This document shows, piece by piece, positions 1-10,718 of a DNA stretch of 64,000 bases; position 1 is the first letter of the stretch, and each line of letters begins with the position of its first letter. The notes beneath the pieces are model-generated. The model did no database searches, was not told the origin of the DNA, and was given only the letters and a program-made list of their open reading frames with translations. Position numbers and translations under genes: made by a program. The stretch is from Bifidobacterium vansinderenii (lineage in GTDB: Bacteria > Actinomycetota > Actinomycetes > Actinomycetales > Bifidobacteriaceae), in contig NZ_NEWD01000028.1 in assembly GCF_002234915.1 (NCBI RefSeq), positions 1 to 64,000 on the forward strand, in the 5' to 3' direction.

Positions 1-506
1 ACAGCGTAAGTTGGGGGACCTGTATGAGAATAGGGACGAGCGAGGCAGCGATGATCTGCAAATCTTGTCAGTCTCGATCTACGGTGGCGTTTCCGACGGT
101 TCACTGAACTCCGATGAACTCGGCAAGAATGTCAGAAGAAGTGAGGATAAATCTCTCTATAAGAGAGTAGAAATTGGCGATGCAGTACTCAATATGATGC
201 GAGCATGGCAGGGAGCCGTTGGGACTTCGTCGGCACAAGGTATGGTCAGTCCTGCTTATATTGTTGCTAAGCCTCTTGTTGAGCAGGATCGAAGCTTCTT
301 TAACGTGCTGTTGAGACGTTTTGCCACAGTAAATCAGATGAATGATTTGTCTTATGGCGTTACTGATTTTCGCAAACGTCTCTATTGGGATTCATTTATT
401 CGCGTGACCGTTGATTGTCCATCGTTGCCTGAGCAACAGGATATCGGCCGGTTCTTCTCTCGCTTGGATTCCCTCATCACCCTTCATCAGCGTAAGCAAT
501 CACGAT
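1..506 (+). repeat. Left arm of 506-bp perfect inverted repeat
   Basis: Position x pairs with position 2043-x for every base I compared at both ends, and the encoded proteins are identical throughout. The match fails at 507 (T, against A expected from the complement of 1536). The left limit is the window edge, so the repeat may be longer. Confidence 0.9.
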
Positions 507-520
507 TGGTATTGTGTTAG
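2..520 (+). CDS. hsdS: Type I restriction specificity subunit HsdS, 3' part (one target-recognition domain)
   Basis: The reading frame is open from the window edge (codon at 2-4) to a TAG at 518-520, so the start and probably the first recognition domain lie to the left. It begins with QRKLGDLYEN and ends with LPEQQDIGRFFSRLDSLITL followed by HQRK, the conserved framework at the start and end of an HsdS recognition half. HsdS sets the DNA sequence recognised by the HsdM/HsdR methylase and nuclease complex. The same 506 bp recur inverted at 1537-2042. After the repeat the frame adds only LVLC before stopping. The stop overlaps the convergent recombinase stop at 517-519. An internal TTG at 11 gives a shorter reading but is not a real start. 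Confidence 0.85.
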   Translation, partial: QRKLGDLYENRDERGSDDLQILSVSIYGGVSDGSLNSDELGKNVRRSEDKSLYKRVEIGDAVLNMMRAWQGAVGTSSAQGMVSPAYIVAKPLVEQDRSFFNVLLRRFATVNQMNDLSYGVTDFRKRLYWDSFIRVTVDCPSLPEQQDIGRFFSRLDSLITLHQRKQSRLVLC

Positions 521-1446
521 ATGAGCGTCGAAAGGGCGCGCATCACGATATCAACGTCCTTGTTCTCTAGTTCGCGGATGACATGTAGATAGGTATCCTG
601 CGTTGTGTTCATGCTGGCATGCCCGAGTCTTTTTGAGACGCTGGCAATGGATACGCCGGCGAAGAGCAATAATGACGCATGCGTGTGTCTCAGCCCATGG
701 ATCGAGATCACTGGTACCTCAGCGTGCTCGCAATGGCGCGCCAGAACATTGTTAGCAGTTGAGTTGTAAACTTTCCCGTTTACAAAAATGGGTTCGTTCT
801 CGGGAAGATCCTTTAATAAGGCCGACAGCTGCATGATGAGTTGCCAATCAAGCTGTACCTTACGTACAGAAGACGCATTCTTCGTCGGGACAAATCCGCC
901 ACCATTCTTGTAATCCCAGGTTTTGCTGACGGACAAGGTTTGATGAACGAAGTCAAAGTCGGCAGGTGTGAGTCCCAGAGCCTCTGAGAAGCGTAGGCCT
1001 GTCTTAGCTACAAGCAGTATCAGCCAATCCCAGCTTGGCTTTGTCCCCAAATCCAGATCAGCAAGCACGGCATGTAACTCAAATTGGTTAAGGTACTTTG
1101 TTTTCTTCTCTCGAGGAGGCCTACCTTTGATAATCGCTTTACGCGTGGGGTCGCGTTGAATCAGCCCTTCATCAACAGCGTCAAGAATGGCTCCTTTCAG
1201 CTGATGGTGAAAATCCATTGTCGTTTGCCGTTCGTGATATTCCGCATATCCGTTAATCAGCTTCTGGTAGTTCACGCGATCCATGTCGGCAAGCCGGAGA
1301 TCGGGAATGAGTTTACTGAGCCACGCCTCAGTGAGCTTATACTTTTTCATCGTCACATCACGGATTGCTCCTTCCTTATAGACGTCAACCCATTGCGTGT
1401 AATAATCACAGAACAAGGTCTCTTTGTCTGTAGTGTTTCCAGTCAT
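517..1446 (-). CDS. Tyrosine recombinase (phage-integrase family), probable hsdS shufflase
   Basis: 309 aa. The N-terminal part (about 10-100) is a SAM-like core-binding domain. The C-terminal catalytic domain shows TGLRFSEAL (first catalytic Arg), HGLRHTHAS (H-x-x-R), KRLGHAS (second His) and DTYLHV (nucleophile Tyr). The family cuts and rejoins DNA at short repeats. Its position between inverted hsdS cassettes, tail to tail with hsdS, is the usual arrangement for recombinases that invert specificity cassettes. The start is the ATG at 1444-1446, with only a weak purine-rich ribosome site ahead of it. A copy of the cassette-border core (1474-1486) lies just upstream. GC is lower than in the neighbouring arg genes, consistent with acquired DNA. 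Confidence 0.9.
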   Translation of the reverse strand: MTGNTTDKETLFCDYYTQWVDVYKEGAIRDVTMKKYKLTEAWLSKLIPDLRLADMDRVNYQKLINGYAEYHERQTTMDFHHQLKGAILDAVDEGLIQRDPTRKAIIKGRPPREKKTKYLNQFELHAVLADLDLGTKPSWDWLILLVAKTGLRFSEALGLTPADFDFVHQTLSVSKTWDYKNGGGFVPTKNASSVRKVQLDWQLIMQLSALLKDLPENEPIFVNGKVYNSTANNVLARHCEHAEVPVISIHGLRHTHASLLLFAGVSIASVSKRLGHASMNTTQDTYLHVIRELENKDVDIVMRALSTLI

Positions 1447-1473
1447 TTTCAGGTTCTCTTTTCTGCATAGAGG

Positions 1474-1486
1474 TGCTTACGCTGAT
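1474..1486 (-). other. Candidate recombinase core site (CATCAGCGTAAGC), extra copy upstream of the recombinase gene
   Basis: The 13-bp CATCAGCGTAAGC occurs at 485-497 (+), 1546-1558 (-) and here (-). The shorter CAGCGTAAG also starts the cassette at 2-10 (+) and 2033-2041 (-). Within hsdS it encodes Gln-Arg-Lys at both borders of the recognition domain, so exchange there would keep the frame. That it is the actual crossover site is inferred from position and recurrence. Confidence 0.5.
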
Positions 1487-1534
1487 GCTGGATGCACAGA
1501 ACAGACAACCAAGTAGAGCAGACCCACGCTGAAA

Positions 1535-2042
1535 CTATCGTGATTGCTTACGCTGATGAAGGGTGATGAGGGAATCCAAGCGAGAGAAGAACCGGCCGAT
1601 ATCCTGTTGCTCAGGCAACGATGGACAATCAACGGTCACGCGAATAAATGAATCCCAATAGAGACGTTTGCGAAAATCAGTAACGCCATAAGACAAATCA
1701 TTCATCTGATTTACTGTGGCAAAACGTCTCAACAGCACGTTAAAGAAGCTTCGATCCTGCTCAACAAGAGGCTTAGCAACAATATAAGCAGGACTGACCA
1801 TACCTTGTGCCGACGAAGTCCCAACGGCTCCCTGCCATGCTCGCATCATATTGAGTACTGCATCGCCAATTTCTACTCTCTTATAGAGAGATTTATCCTC
1901 ACTTCTTCTGACATTCTTGCCGAGTTCATCGGAGTTCAGTGAACCGTCGGAAACGCCACCGTAGATCGAGACTGACAAGATTTGCAGATCATCGCTGCCT
2001 CGCTCGTCCCTATTCTCATACAGGTCCCCCAACTTACGCTGT
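1535..2042 (-). pseudogene. Silent inverted HsdS recognition-domain cassette
   Basis: On the minus strand this region encodes the same recognition half as 2-520, residue for residue up to HQRKQSR, and then stops at TAG (1535-1537). Upstream in frame there is only AWEQRKL preceded by a stop in argG-proximal spacer, with no start codon or ribosome site. It is therefore a storage cassette or a duplicate rather than an expressed gene. In shuffling hsdS systems such silent cassettes normally carry a different recognition domain. Here it is identical, which is odd. Confidence 0.75.
1537..2042 (-). repeat. Right arm of 506-bp perfect inverted repeat
   Basis: Exact reverse complement of 1-506. The two arms flank the recombinase gene and 1.03 kb of unique DNA. 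Beyond 2042 the sequence runs into the argG-side spacer. Confidence 0.9.
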
Positions 2043-2113
2043 TCCCAAGCAGACGTGGTCGGCCTGATCGTTCTTGCCTACCACCGTGTGCGCGAGCATG
2101 CCGACATACGGGA

Positions 2114-2155
2114 AGAGCCCCGCGCGCGATCCAAAATGATCACGCGCGGGGCTCT
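2114..2155 (-). terminator. Terminator hairpin after argG
   Basis: Long stem from AGAGCCCCGCGCG to its complement, with one mismatch and a short AAAAT loop, about 25 bases past the argG stop on the minus strand. No clear U-run follows. Confidence 0.6.
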
Positions 2156-2180
2156 ACACGAAGACGGCTAATCGCCGAAA

Positions 2181-3419
<1,239 letters not shown>

Positions 3420-3450
3420 TGGTTGCCTTTCTTATGGTTTACATCCTGAT

Positions 3451-3488
3451 GCATCGATTATATGCAATGGTCTGTATATTTATGCATT
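3451..3488 (-). promoter_or_regulatory. Tandem ARG boxes and -10 element of argG
   Basis: Two 18-bp ArgR sites, 3451-3468 and 3471-3488, are 2 bp apart. The second, TCTGTATATTTATGCATT, matches NNTGCATA-NN-TATGCANN closely on the minus strand. The first keeps only the TATGCA half. A TATAAT -10 (3457-3462, minus) lies inside the first box. The same 2-bp spacing occurs upstream of argC. Confidence 0.75.
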
Positions 3489-3517
3489 CCGGTGAGTCGC
3501 ACAATGAAATCATGCGG

Positions 3518-4096
3518 TCAACGCGTGCCGTCACCCGGCTCCCGATCGTTCTTGTCGCGATTCTGGGAGGCCAGCGACAACAGCCATTCGGAACGCCGTA
3601 CGGCCATGTCATCGTCGGTGCAGATCATTAATACCGTATCATCACCGGCGATGGTGCCGAGTATGCCCTCGAGGGGGTGCCTGTCGATCACGCTCGCCAC
3701 ATACTGCGCGGCGCCGGACGGGGTGTGCACCACCACGAGGTTGCGGGCGGCGGCCACCGAGGTGACCAGTCCCGAAAGCACCCGGGACATCTGCTGCTCG
3801 TTCTTCGCCCCGAGTTCGACATGGGCCCGGTCCTCGCCATGATGGCCGGACGAGCCACCGATGGCGTATGCCATGGCCCCGCCGGCCACGCGCACCTTGA
3901 CGGCGTTCATCTCGTCGAGGTCTCGGCTCAGCGTGGCCTGGGTGACCGCGATGCCCTGAGCCGCGAGGATCTCGGACAGCTGCGACTGCGAGGTGACGGT
4001 GTGCGAGCGCAGCGCCTGTTCGATGGCGCTCAGGCGTGCGGCTCGCGTGGCCGGCCGCTGCAGCGACGGCGTATCGTCGTCGATCGTCTTGGTCAT
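3518..4096 (-). CDS. argR: Arginine repressor ArgR
   Basis: 192 aa, somewhat longer than the usual 150-170, with a polar N-terminal extension. The N-terminal winged helix (about 20-85) has [28 protein letters not shown]. The C-terminal oligomerisation and arginine-binding domain has [15 protein letters not shown] and the GTIAGDDT motif. ArgR hexamers bind ARG boxes when arginine is bound. The start (ATG 4094-4096) lies 1 bp past the argF stop, so it is translated as part of the arg operon. It probably controls both the argC and argG promoters, which carry tandem boxes. Confidence 0.96.
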   Translation of the reverse strand: MTKTIDDDTPSLQRPATRAARLSAIEQALRSHTVTSQSQLSEILAAQGIAVTQATLSRDLDEMNAVKVRVAGGAMAYAIGGSSGHHGEDRAHVELGAKNEQQMSRVLSGLVTSVAAARNLVVVHTPSGAAQYVASVIDRHPLEGILGTIAGDDTVLMICTDDDMAVRRSEWLLSLASQNRDKNDREPGDGTR

Positions 4097-4097
4097 G

Positions 4098-5072
4098 TCA
4101 GGCGAGCTCGCCGAGCAGGGAGGGGTCCTCGCGCTGCCATGCGATGAGCCAGGTGAGCAGCGCCTTCTGCGCGTGCAGGCGGTTCTCGGCCTCGTCCCAG
4201 ACCACCGACTGCGGTCCGTCGATCACCGAGGAGGTGACCTCCTTGCCGCGGTAGGCGGGCAGGCAGTGCTGGAACAGTGCGTCGGGCTTGGCGTACGACA
4301 TGAGCTCGTCGTTGACCTGGTAGTTCCAGAACGGCTTGGAGCGGATGGCGTATTCGGCCTCCTCGCCCATGGAGACCCACGTGTCGGTGAACACGCAGTC
4401 GGCGTCGGCCACGGCCTCCTTGGGATCGGTGGTGACGAGCACGGAGCCGCCGTTGGCCTCGGCGATGCGCGTGGCGTCGGCCACGATCTGCGGATCCGGC
4501 AGGTAGCCCTGCGGGCCGGAGACGCGCACGTTCATGCCGGCGGTGGCGCCGCCGAGCAGGTAGGAGTTGGCCATATTGTTGGCCGCGTCGCCCACGTAGG
4601 CGATGGTCTGGCCGGCGAGGGCGTCCACGCCGCCGCGGTGCATGGCGATGGTCTGCAGGTCGGCGAGCACCTGGCAGGGGTGGAACTGGTCGGTCAGTGC
4701 GTTGACGACCGGGCAGGTGGCGTACTTGGCCATCTCCTCCACGCGGTCCTGACCGAAGGTGCGCCAGACGATGCCGTAGGCCATGCGGGTGAGCACGCGG
4801 GCGGTGTCGGCCACCGGCTCGCCACGGCCGAGCTGCGAGGAGGACTTGTCGATCACGAGCGGGTAGCCGCCGAGTTCGGCCACGCCGATCGAGAAGCTGG
4901 AGCGGGTGCGCGTGCTGGGCTTGTCGAAGAGCACCGCAACGGCCTGCGGACCTTCGAACGGACGGGCGTAGAAGCGGTTGAGGCGGAACTTCTCCGCCAG
5001 CTTGAGGATCTGCTTCTGCTCCTCATGGTTCACATCGTCGTCGCGCAGCATGTGCCGCAGTTCGTGGGCCAT
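4098..5072 (-). CDS. argF: Ornithine carbamoyltransferase
   Basis: 324 aa. It converts ornithine and carbamoyl phosphate to citrulline. Visible motifs are STRTRSSF (carbamoyl-phosphate binding), [10 protein letters not shown] (active-site His-Pro-x-Gln) and [13 protein letters not shown] (the HCLP ornithine loop). The start is the ATG at 5070-5072, preceded by GAAGGAG. It follows argD after a 206-bp spacer that contains a strong hairpin (5188-5223). It is assigned as the anabolic enzyme because of its place in the arg operon and because no arcA or arcC genes are nearby. Confidence 0.96.
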   Translation of the reverse strand: MAHELRHMLRDDDVNHEEQKQILKLAEKFRLNRFYARPFEGPQAVAVLFDKPSTRTRSSFSIGVAELGGYPLVIDKSSSQLGRGEPVADTARVLTRMAYGIVWRTFGQDRVEEMAKYATCPVVNALTDQFHPCQVLADLQTIAMHRGGVDALAGQTIAYVGDAANNMANSYLLGGATAGMNVRVSGPQGYLPDPQIVADATRIAEANGGSVLVTTDPKEAVADADCVFTDTWVSMGEEAEYAIRSKPFWNYQVNDELMSYAKPDALFQHCLPAYRGKEVTSSVIDGPQSVVWDEAENRLHAQKALLTWLIAWQREDPSLLGELA

Positions 5073-5187
5073 TGCGTTCTCCTTCGTCTGGTTGTTGGAC
5101 AGTGATGAGTAGTTGTGTGGTGATGATCGGGATGATCATGCGCCGACCGGTTCGATCCGGCCGGCAACGGACGGGTGATGAAAACAG

Positions 5188-5223
5188 ATGTCTGCCGGAT
5201 CCGTCCGAGGTTCCGGCAGACAT
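5188..5223 (-). terminator. Hairpin in the argD-argF spacer (attenuator or processing site)
   Basis: Perfect 12-bp stem, ATGTCTGCCGGA with its complement, around a 12-base loop, followed on the minus strand by CTGTTTTC. It is the only sizeable gap inside the operon. It could partly terminate transcription or protect upstream mRNA. Confidence 0.55.
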
Positions 5224-5278
5224 GACGAATGAAAGTCCGATCCGACCGTCGACCGAACGGTCATGCGGTCGGCGGCGA

Positions 5279-6560
<1,282 letters not shown>

Positions 6561-6568
<8 letters not shown>

Positions 6569-7532
6569 AGTTGTAAGAGCTCCTCATCTCGATGCCATCC
6601 GCGGGGATCACCATGGTGCCGATACCCTGGGTGGTGAAAATCTCGTTCAGAATGGAATGCGGCTTGCGACCGTCAATGATGTGGGCCTCCTCCACACCGC
6701 TGTCGAGCGCTCGCACGCACGCCTCCATTTTCGGACGCATGCCGGACTCGAGCTCGGGAAGCATGTCACGCAGGTTCTCCACGCCGATGCGGCCGATCAG
6801 GGAGTCCTTGTCGGGCCAGTCGGCGTACAGGCCGTCGACGTCGGTGAGGATGACGAGCTTGCGGGCGCCGAGCGCGCCGGCCAGTGCGGCCGCGGCGGAA
6901 TCGGCGTTCACGTTGAGCACCTCGGTCGGATCGTCCTCGTTCGGCGCCACGGACGACACCACAGGGATGCGGCCGGCGGAGATCAGATCCTCCACGGCGG
7001 AGGCGTCCACACTCACCACGTCGCCCACCAGGCCGATGTCGGTGGGCTTGCCGTCGATGATCGGCTTGCGCTGCATGGCGGAGAACAGACCGCCATCCTC
7101 GCCGGACAGACCCACGGCCATCGGACCGTGTGAGTTGATCAGGCCCACCAGCTCCCTGGAGACCTTGCCGGTGAGCACCATGCGCACCACGTCCATGGCC
7201 TCGGGCGTGGTGACGCGCAGACCGCCCTTGAACTCGGACTTGATACCCAGGGCCTTGAGCATGTTCGAGATCTGGGGACCGCCGCCGTGCACCACCACCG
7301 GGTGAAGTCCCACCTGACGGAGGAACACCATGTCCTCGGCGAAGTTCTGCTTGAGCTTCTCGTCCACCATGGCGTTGCCGCCGTACTTGATGACGATGCG
7401 CTGGCCGTAGAATTCCTCGAGCCACGGCAACGCCTCGATCAGCACCTCGGCCTTCTGGTCGGCGCGCAGATCGGTGTGTACATCGAAGTGGAATCCGGGT
7501 CCAACCACCGTTTTCGTCTCTGCCTTAACCAC
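6561..7532 (-). CDS. argB: Acetylglutamate kinase
   Basis: 323 aa, amino-acid-kinase fold. It phosphorylates N-acetylglutamate and is usually the arginine-inhibited control step in organisms that recycle acetyl groups with Arg[10 protein letters not shown] is the N-terminal nucleotide loop, [10 protein letters not shown] the substrate glycine loop, and [15 protein letters not shown] the family core. The N-terminal extension before the kinase fold (about 40 aa) fits the arginine-sensitive form, whose N-terminal helix links hexamers; that is inference. It follows argJ after 48 bp. Confidence 0.96.
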
Positions 7533-7580
7533 AGTTCAGTCCTTGTTCGATCGTGTTGTGATTGTGTTGTATGCCGACCG

Positions 7581-8750
7581 TCACGATTCGTAGTCGGCGT
7601 TGATATGCACGTATTCGTGCGTCAGATCATCGGTCCACACGGTGGCCTGGCTGTCGCCTTCGCCCAGATCGATGTCGAAGTGCACCTCGCGCGGGGTCAT
7701 GTCGACCTCGGAACGCGGACGTCCGGGCTTGCCGCCGTCGCACACGCGCACGCCGTTGACGTCGACGGTCACGTTGTTCGGATCGTACGGCGCCACGTCG
7801 GCGGGCACGGTGCCGAGCGAGGAGACCACACGACCCCAGTTCGGATCGTTGCCGCACACGGCGCACTTGAGCAGGTTGGAGGCGGCCACGGCGCGGGCAC
7901 AGGCCAGTGCGGCGTCCTCGCTGGTGGCGCCGGTCACGGTCACGCGGATGTCGTGGGACGCGCCCTCGCCGTCGCCGATGATCTGGCGGGACAGGGAGGC
8001 GCAGGCCTTGGCGACCATGGCGTCGAACTCGTCCTCGTCGGGCTCCACGCCCGAGGCGCCGGACGCGAGCAGCAGCACGGTGTCGTTGGTGGACATGCAT
8101 CCGTCCACGTCGATGCGGTTGAACGAGGTCTCCACGCCGGCCGACAGCGCCTTGCGCGCCTGCGCGGCGCTCACCTTGGCGTCGGTGGTGATCACGCACA
8201 GCATGGTGGCCAGCTGCGGGGCGATCATGCCGGAGCCCTTGACCATGCCGCCGATGCGATAGCCGGCGCCTTCGAGGGCGACGGTCTTCTTCTTGGTGTC
8301 GGTGGTCAGGATGGCCTCGGCGGCCAGTTCGCCGGCCTCGGCGGAAGAAGACAACGCGTTGTTCGCCAGTTCAACACCGGACAACACGTTGTCGAGCGGC
8401 AGCAGGTCGCCGATCATACCGGTGGAGCACACCGCGATGTCGCTGTCGACCACGTTCAGCAGTCCGGCGAGCTTGGCGGCGGTGTCCGCCGACTGGCGGT
8501 ATCCGGCCTCGCCGGTGCAGGCGTTGGCACAGCCGGAGTTGAGCACCACGGCCTTGATATGACCGTCGGCCACGGCCTTGCAGGACCACTGCACGGGGGC
8601 CGCGCAGAAGCGGTTCGCGGTAAACACGCCGGCCGCCACGTCGAGCGGGCCGTCGTTGACCACGACGGCCATGTCCTTCTTGCCTTCCACGGCCGAGATG
8701 CCGGCCACAACTCCGCTTGCGGAGAATCCCTTCGCGAACGTCACACTCAC
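7581..8750 (-). CDS. argJ: Bifunctional glutamate N-acetyltransferase/ornithine acetyltransferase
   Basis: 389 aa. It transfers the acetyl group from acetylornithine to glutamate (the recycling pathway) and may also use acetyl-CoA. The self-cleavage site that makes the alpha and beta chains is visible as GMIAPQLATMLCVI, where the Thr of ATML becomes the nucleophile. The start is a GTG (8748-8750) overlapping the argC TGA in the sequence GTGA, a coupled start. It follows argC directly in the operon. Confidence 0.96.
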   Translation of the reverse strand: MSVTFAKGFSASGVVAGISAVEGKKDMAVVVNDGPLDVAAGVFTANRFCAAPVQWSCKAVADGHIKAVVLNSGCANACTGEAGYRQSADTAAKLAGLLNVVDSDIAVCSTGMIGDLLPLDNVLSGVELANNALSSSAEAGELAAEAILTTDTKKKTVALEGAGYRIGGMVKGSGMIAPQLATMLCVITTDAKVSAAQARKALSAGVETSFNRIDVDGCMSTNDTVLLLASGASGVEPDEDEFDAMVAKACASLSRQIIGDGEGASHDIRVTVTGATSEDAALACARAVAASNLLKCAVCGNDPNWGRVVSSLGTVPADVAPYDPNNVTVDVNGVRVCDGGKPGRPRSEVDMTPREVHFDIDLGEGDSQATVWTDDLTHEYVHINADYES

Positions 8751-9841
8751 GGTGCCACTCCAATCGTCGTCAGTCCAGTGCTTTCATCAAGTCCAAGTGC
8801 AATGTTCAGCGACTGCACGGCCTGTCCCGCGGTACCGCGGTTGAGGTTGTCGATGGCGCTGAACGCCAGAAGACGGCCGGCCTTGCGGTCCACCGCCACC
8901 TGAATGTGAGCGGCGTTCGAGCCGATGATGTTGCCGGTCGCAGGCAGCACGCCCTCCGGCAGCAGGTTCATGAAGTGCTCGCCCTCGTAGGCCTTCTGCC
9001 ATACCGAACGAATCTCGGCGTCGCTCATGGCGGCGGCCTTGTCGGTCAGCGGGGCGGAGACGGTGGACAGAATGCCACGGGCCATGGGTGCCAGAATCGG
9101 CGTGAAGCCGAGCTTGAAGCGTCCGGCCTGATCGGCCGTCAGACCGGCGGCATGGGCGAAGTTCTGCAGGATCTCGGGGATGTGGCGATGCGTGCCGCCC
9201 ACACCGTACGGGACCGCGGAGCCGAACGCCTCGGCGGCCAGCAGGTTGATGCGCTTGAGGTTCTTGCCGGCACCGGAGTAGCCGACCACCAGATCGGCCA
9301 CCAGGCCGCTGGGATCCACCAGCCCCTCGGCGATGCCGGGCTGCATGGCCAGCGTGGTGCCGGTCACATTGCAGCCGGGGCCGGCGATACGCTTGACGCC
9401 CTTGAGGTTGTCGCGCTGACGCAGGTAGGAGCCGTCGGCCGCCTTGCCGAGGATCAGCTCGGGCATGCCGTAGGCCCAGTGTTCGTAGAAGTCGCCGCCG
9501 TAGTAGTCGTCCCACGCGGACCTCTCTTCAAGACGATGGTCGGCACCGAGGTCGACCACCACGCTGTTGGGATCGAGCTGCGCGGCCAGCGCGCCCGACG
9601 CGCCGTGCGGCAGCGCCAGGATGATCACGTCGTGACCGTTAAGCACCTCGGGCGTGGTGTCCTCGACGGTCAGATCGGCCAGCTGCGGAATATGCGGCAT
9701 GTGCTTGCCGAGCTTGTCCCCCACAGACGAGTGGCCGGCCACGCAGGTGACCCGCATATTCGGGTGCGCCGCGAGGATGCGCAACGCCTCCCCTCCCGCA
9801 TATCCGGTGGCGCCTGCCACCGCGACCGTGTATTGAGTCAT
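8747..9841 (-). CDS. argC: N-acetyl-gamma-glutamyl-phosphate reductase
   Basis: 364 aa from the ATG at 9839-9841 (MTQYTVAVAGATGYAGGEAL), which has AAAGAGGG ahead of it. A longer open frame to 9922 would start inside the ARG boxes and is rejected. It reduces acetylglutamyl phosphate with NADPH. GATGYAGGE is the nucleotide-binding loop, and the active-site Cys is in AGPGCNVTGTTLA. First gene of the argCJBDFR operon. Confidence 0.96.
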   Translation of the reverse strand: MTQYTVAVAGATGYAGGEALRILAAHPNMRVTCVAGHSSVGDKLGKHMPHIPQLADLTVEDTTPEVLNGHDVIILALPHGASGALAAQLDPNSVVVDLGADHRLEERSAWDDYYGGDFYEHWAYGMPELILGKAADGSYLRQRDNLKGVKRIAGPGCNVTGTTLAMQPGIAEGLVDPSGLVADLVVGYSGAGKNLKRINLLAAEAFGSAVPYGVGGTHRHIPEILQNFAHAAGLTADQAGRFKLGFTPILAPMARGILSTVSAPLTDKAAAMSDAEIRSVWQKAYEGEHFMNLLPEGVLPATGNIIGSNAAHIQVAVDRKAGRLLAFSAIDNLNRGTAGQAVQSLNIALGLDESTGLTTIGVAP

Positions 9842-9884
9842 GGTTGATACCCTCTTTGACTTGCGTTGTTCTGCAATAGCGCCG

Positions 9885-9923
9885 ATTATACACACTATGC
9901 AGACCAATGCATAATTATGCATT
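9885..9923 (-). promoter_or_regulatory. argC promoter with tandem ARG boxes
   Basis: Box 9906-9923 is a perfect 18-bp palindrome, AATGCATAATTATGCATT. Box 9886-9903 keeps the TGCATA half-site (minus) and a degenerate partner, and lies 2 bp away. A TATAAT -10 at 9885-9890 (minus) overlaps the proximal box. It would place the transcript start about 37 bases from the argC ATG. Arginine-bound ArgR here would block RNA polymerase. Confidence 0.85.
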
Positions 9924-9946
9924 ATCGTGCGAAAGCGCGTCCATCA

Positions 9947-10615
9947 TTACACCGAAGTGCCGGTGTCCGTGCCACCCGTTCCACCATACGAATCCAAACC
10001 ATACAGCTGCAGTATGAACTGCTGGGCATCCATGCCGGTCACCATCAGATAGATGTCCAGTGCGGTGACGAGCACGCCGATCACCACGGCGGCGATGGCC
10101 AACCCCCGGCCTTTCATATGGAACAGGCCTGTGCGCCAGATGGCGAACGCACCGAGAATCACCGGCAGCACCGGAATGCTGAGCAACGCGCTGCCGAACG
10201 CGATGATGGCCGCCGGATCCCACCTGCCGTACAGGGGGTTCTGGTACGGATCGTCGAGATTGATGCCGTTGCGGTAGCGCGGCTGCCGGTTCGGCTGATT
10301 GTAGGGTTGCGGTCCGCCGTTGTATCCGGACCAATTGGGATCCGGCGTCTGCGGCGTCGGGTTCTGCGGCGGACGCCCATCCTGCCCGATATAGCCGCCG
10401 CCCATCCCGGCGTTGCTCACGCCGGCATTCTGCGATCCGTCCGGCTTGTCCGGTTCGGGAGTGCCGTATACGTAAGGGTTCCAGCCCGGGTACTGATTGG
10501 CCATCTGACCGTACTCGGGCTGGGCATACTGGCCGTACTCGGGCTGATCGACACGCCCGGAGCCGTTCTCCTGATTCCCGTTGGAATCGGCGTTCTGGGG
10601 GTTCTGGGTATTCAT
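9947..10615 (-). CDS. Small membrane protein with Pro/Gln/Gly/Asn-rich N-terminus (DUF4190-like)
   Basis: 222 aa from the ATG at 10613-10615, preceded by AAGGAAG. The open frame continues upstream into the pheT terminator and beyond, and that extension is rejected. Residues 1-130 are low-complexity and polar, with PEYGQ repeated. Then come two hydrophobic segments (about 138-160 and 172-195) around WRTGLFHMKGRGLAIAA, a short TM-loop-TM hairpin of the DUF4190 kind, and a Gly/Thr-rich tail. Function unknown. Proline-rich cytoplasmic tails of this type are common in actinobacterial envelope proteins. It is a single gene between the argC regulatory region and the pheST terminator. Confidence 0.75.
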   Translation of the reverse strand: MNTQNPQNADSNGNQENGSGRVDQPEYGQYAQPEYGQMANQYPGWNPYVYGTPEPDKPDGSQNAGVSNAGMGGGYIGQDGRPPQNPTPQTPDPNWSGYNGGPQPYNQPNRQPRYRNGINLDDPYQNPLYGRWDPAAIIAFGSALLSIPVLPVILGAFAIWRTGLFHMKGRGLAIAAVVIGVLVTALDIYLMVTGMDAQQFILQLYGLDSYGGTGGTDTGTSV

Positions 10616-10683
10616 GACTTCCTTACTAACAACGGATACGAGACGTTCCCTGACCGTTTCGTAAAAACCAAACAAAAGAAAAA

Positions 10684-10708
10684 GACCCCCGGACGCAAGC
10701 CGGGGGTC
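10684..10708 (-). terminator. Rho-independent terminator of pheST
   Basis: GACCCCCGG / CCGGGGGTC stem with a 7-base loop, followed on the minus strand by TTTTTCTTTTG. It lies 10 bases past the pheT stop. Confidence 0.9.
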
Positions 10709-10718
10709 CTGAAGGCGA

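Noticed and set aside
9841-9922. Longer argC start
   Set aside because: It would place 27 extra codons inside the ARG boxes and -10; the ATG at 9841 has the ribosome site.
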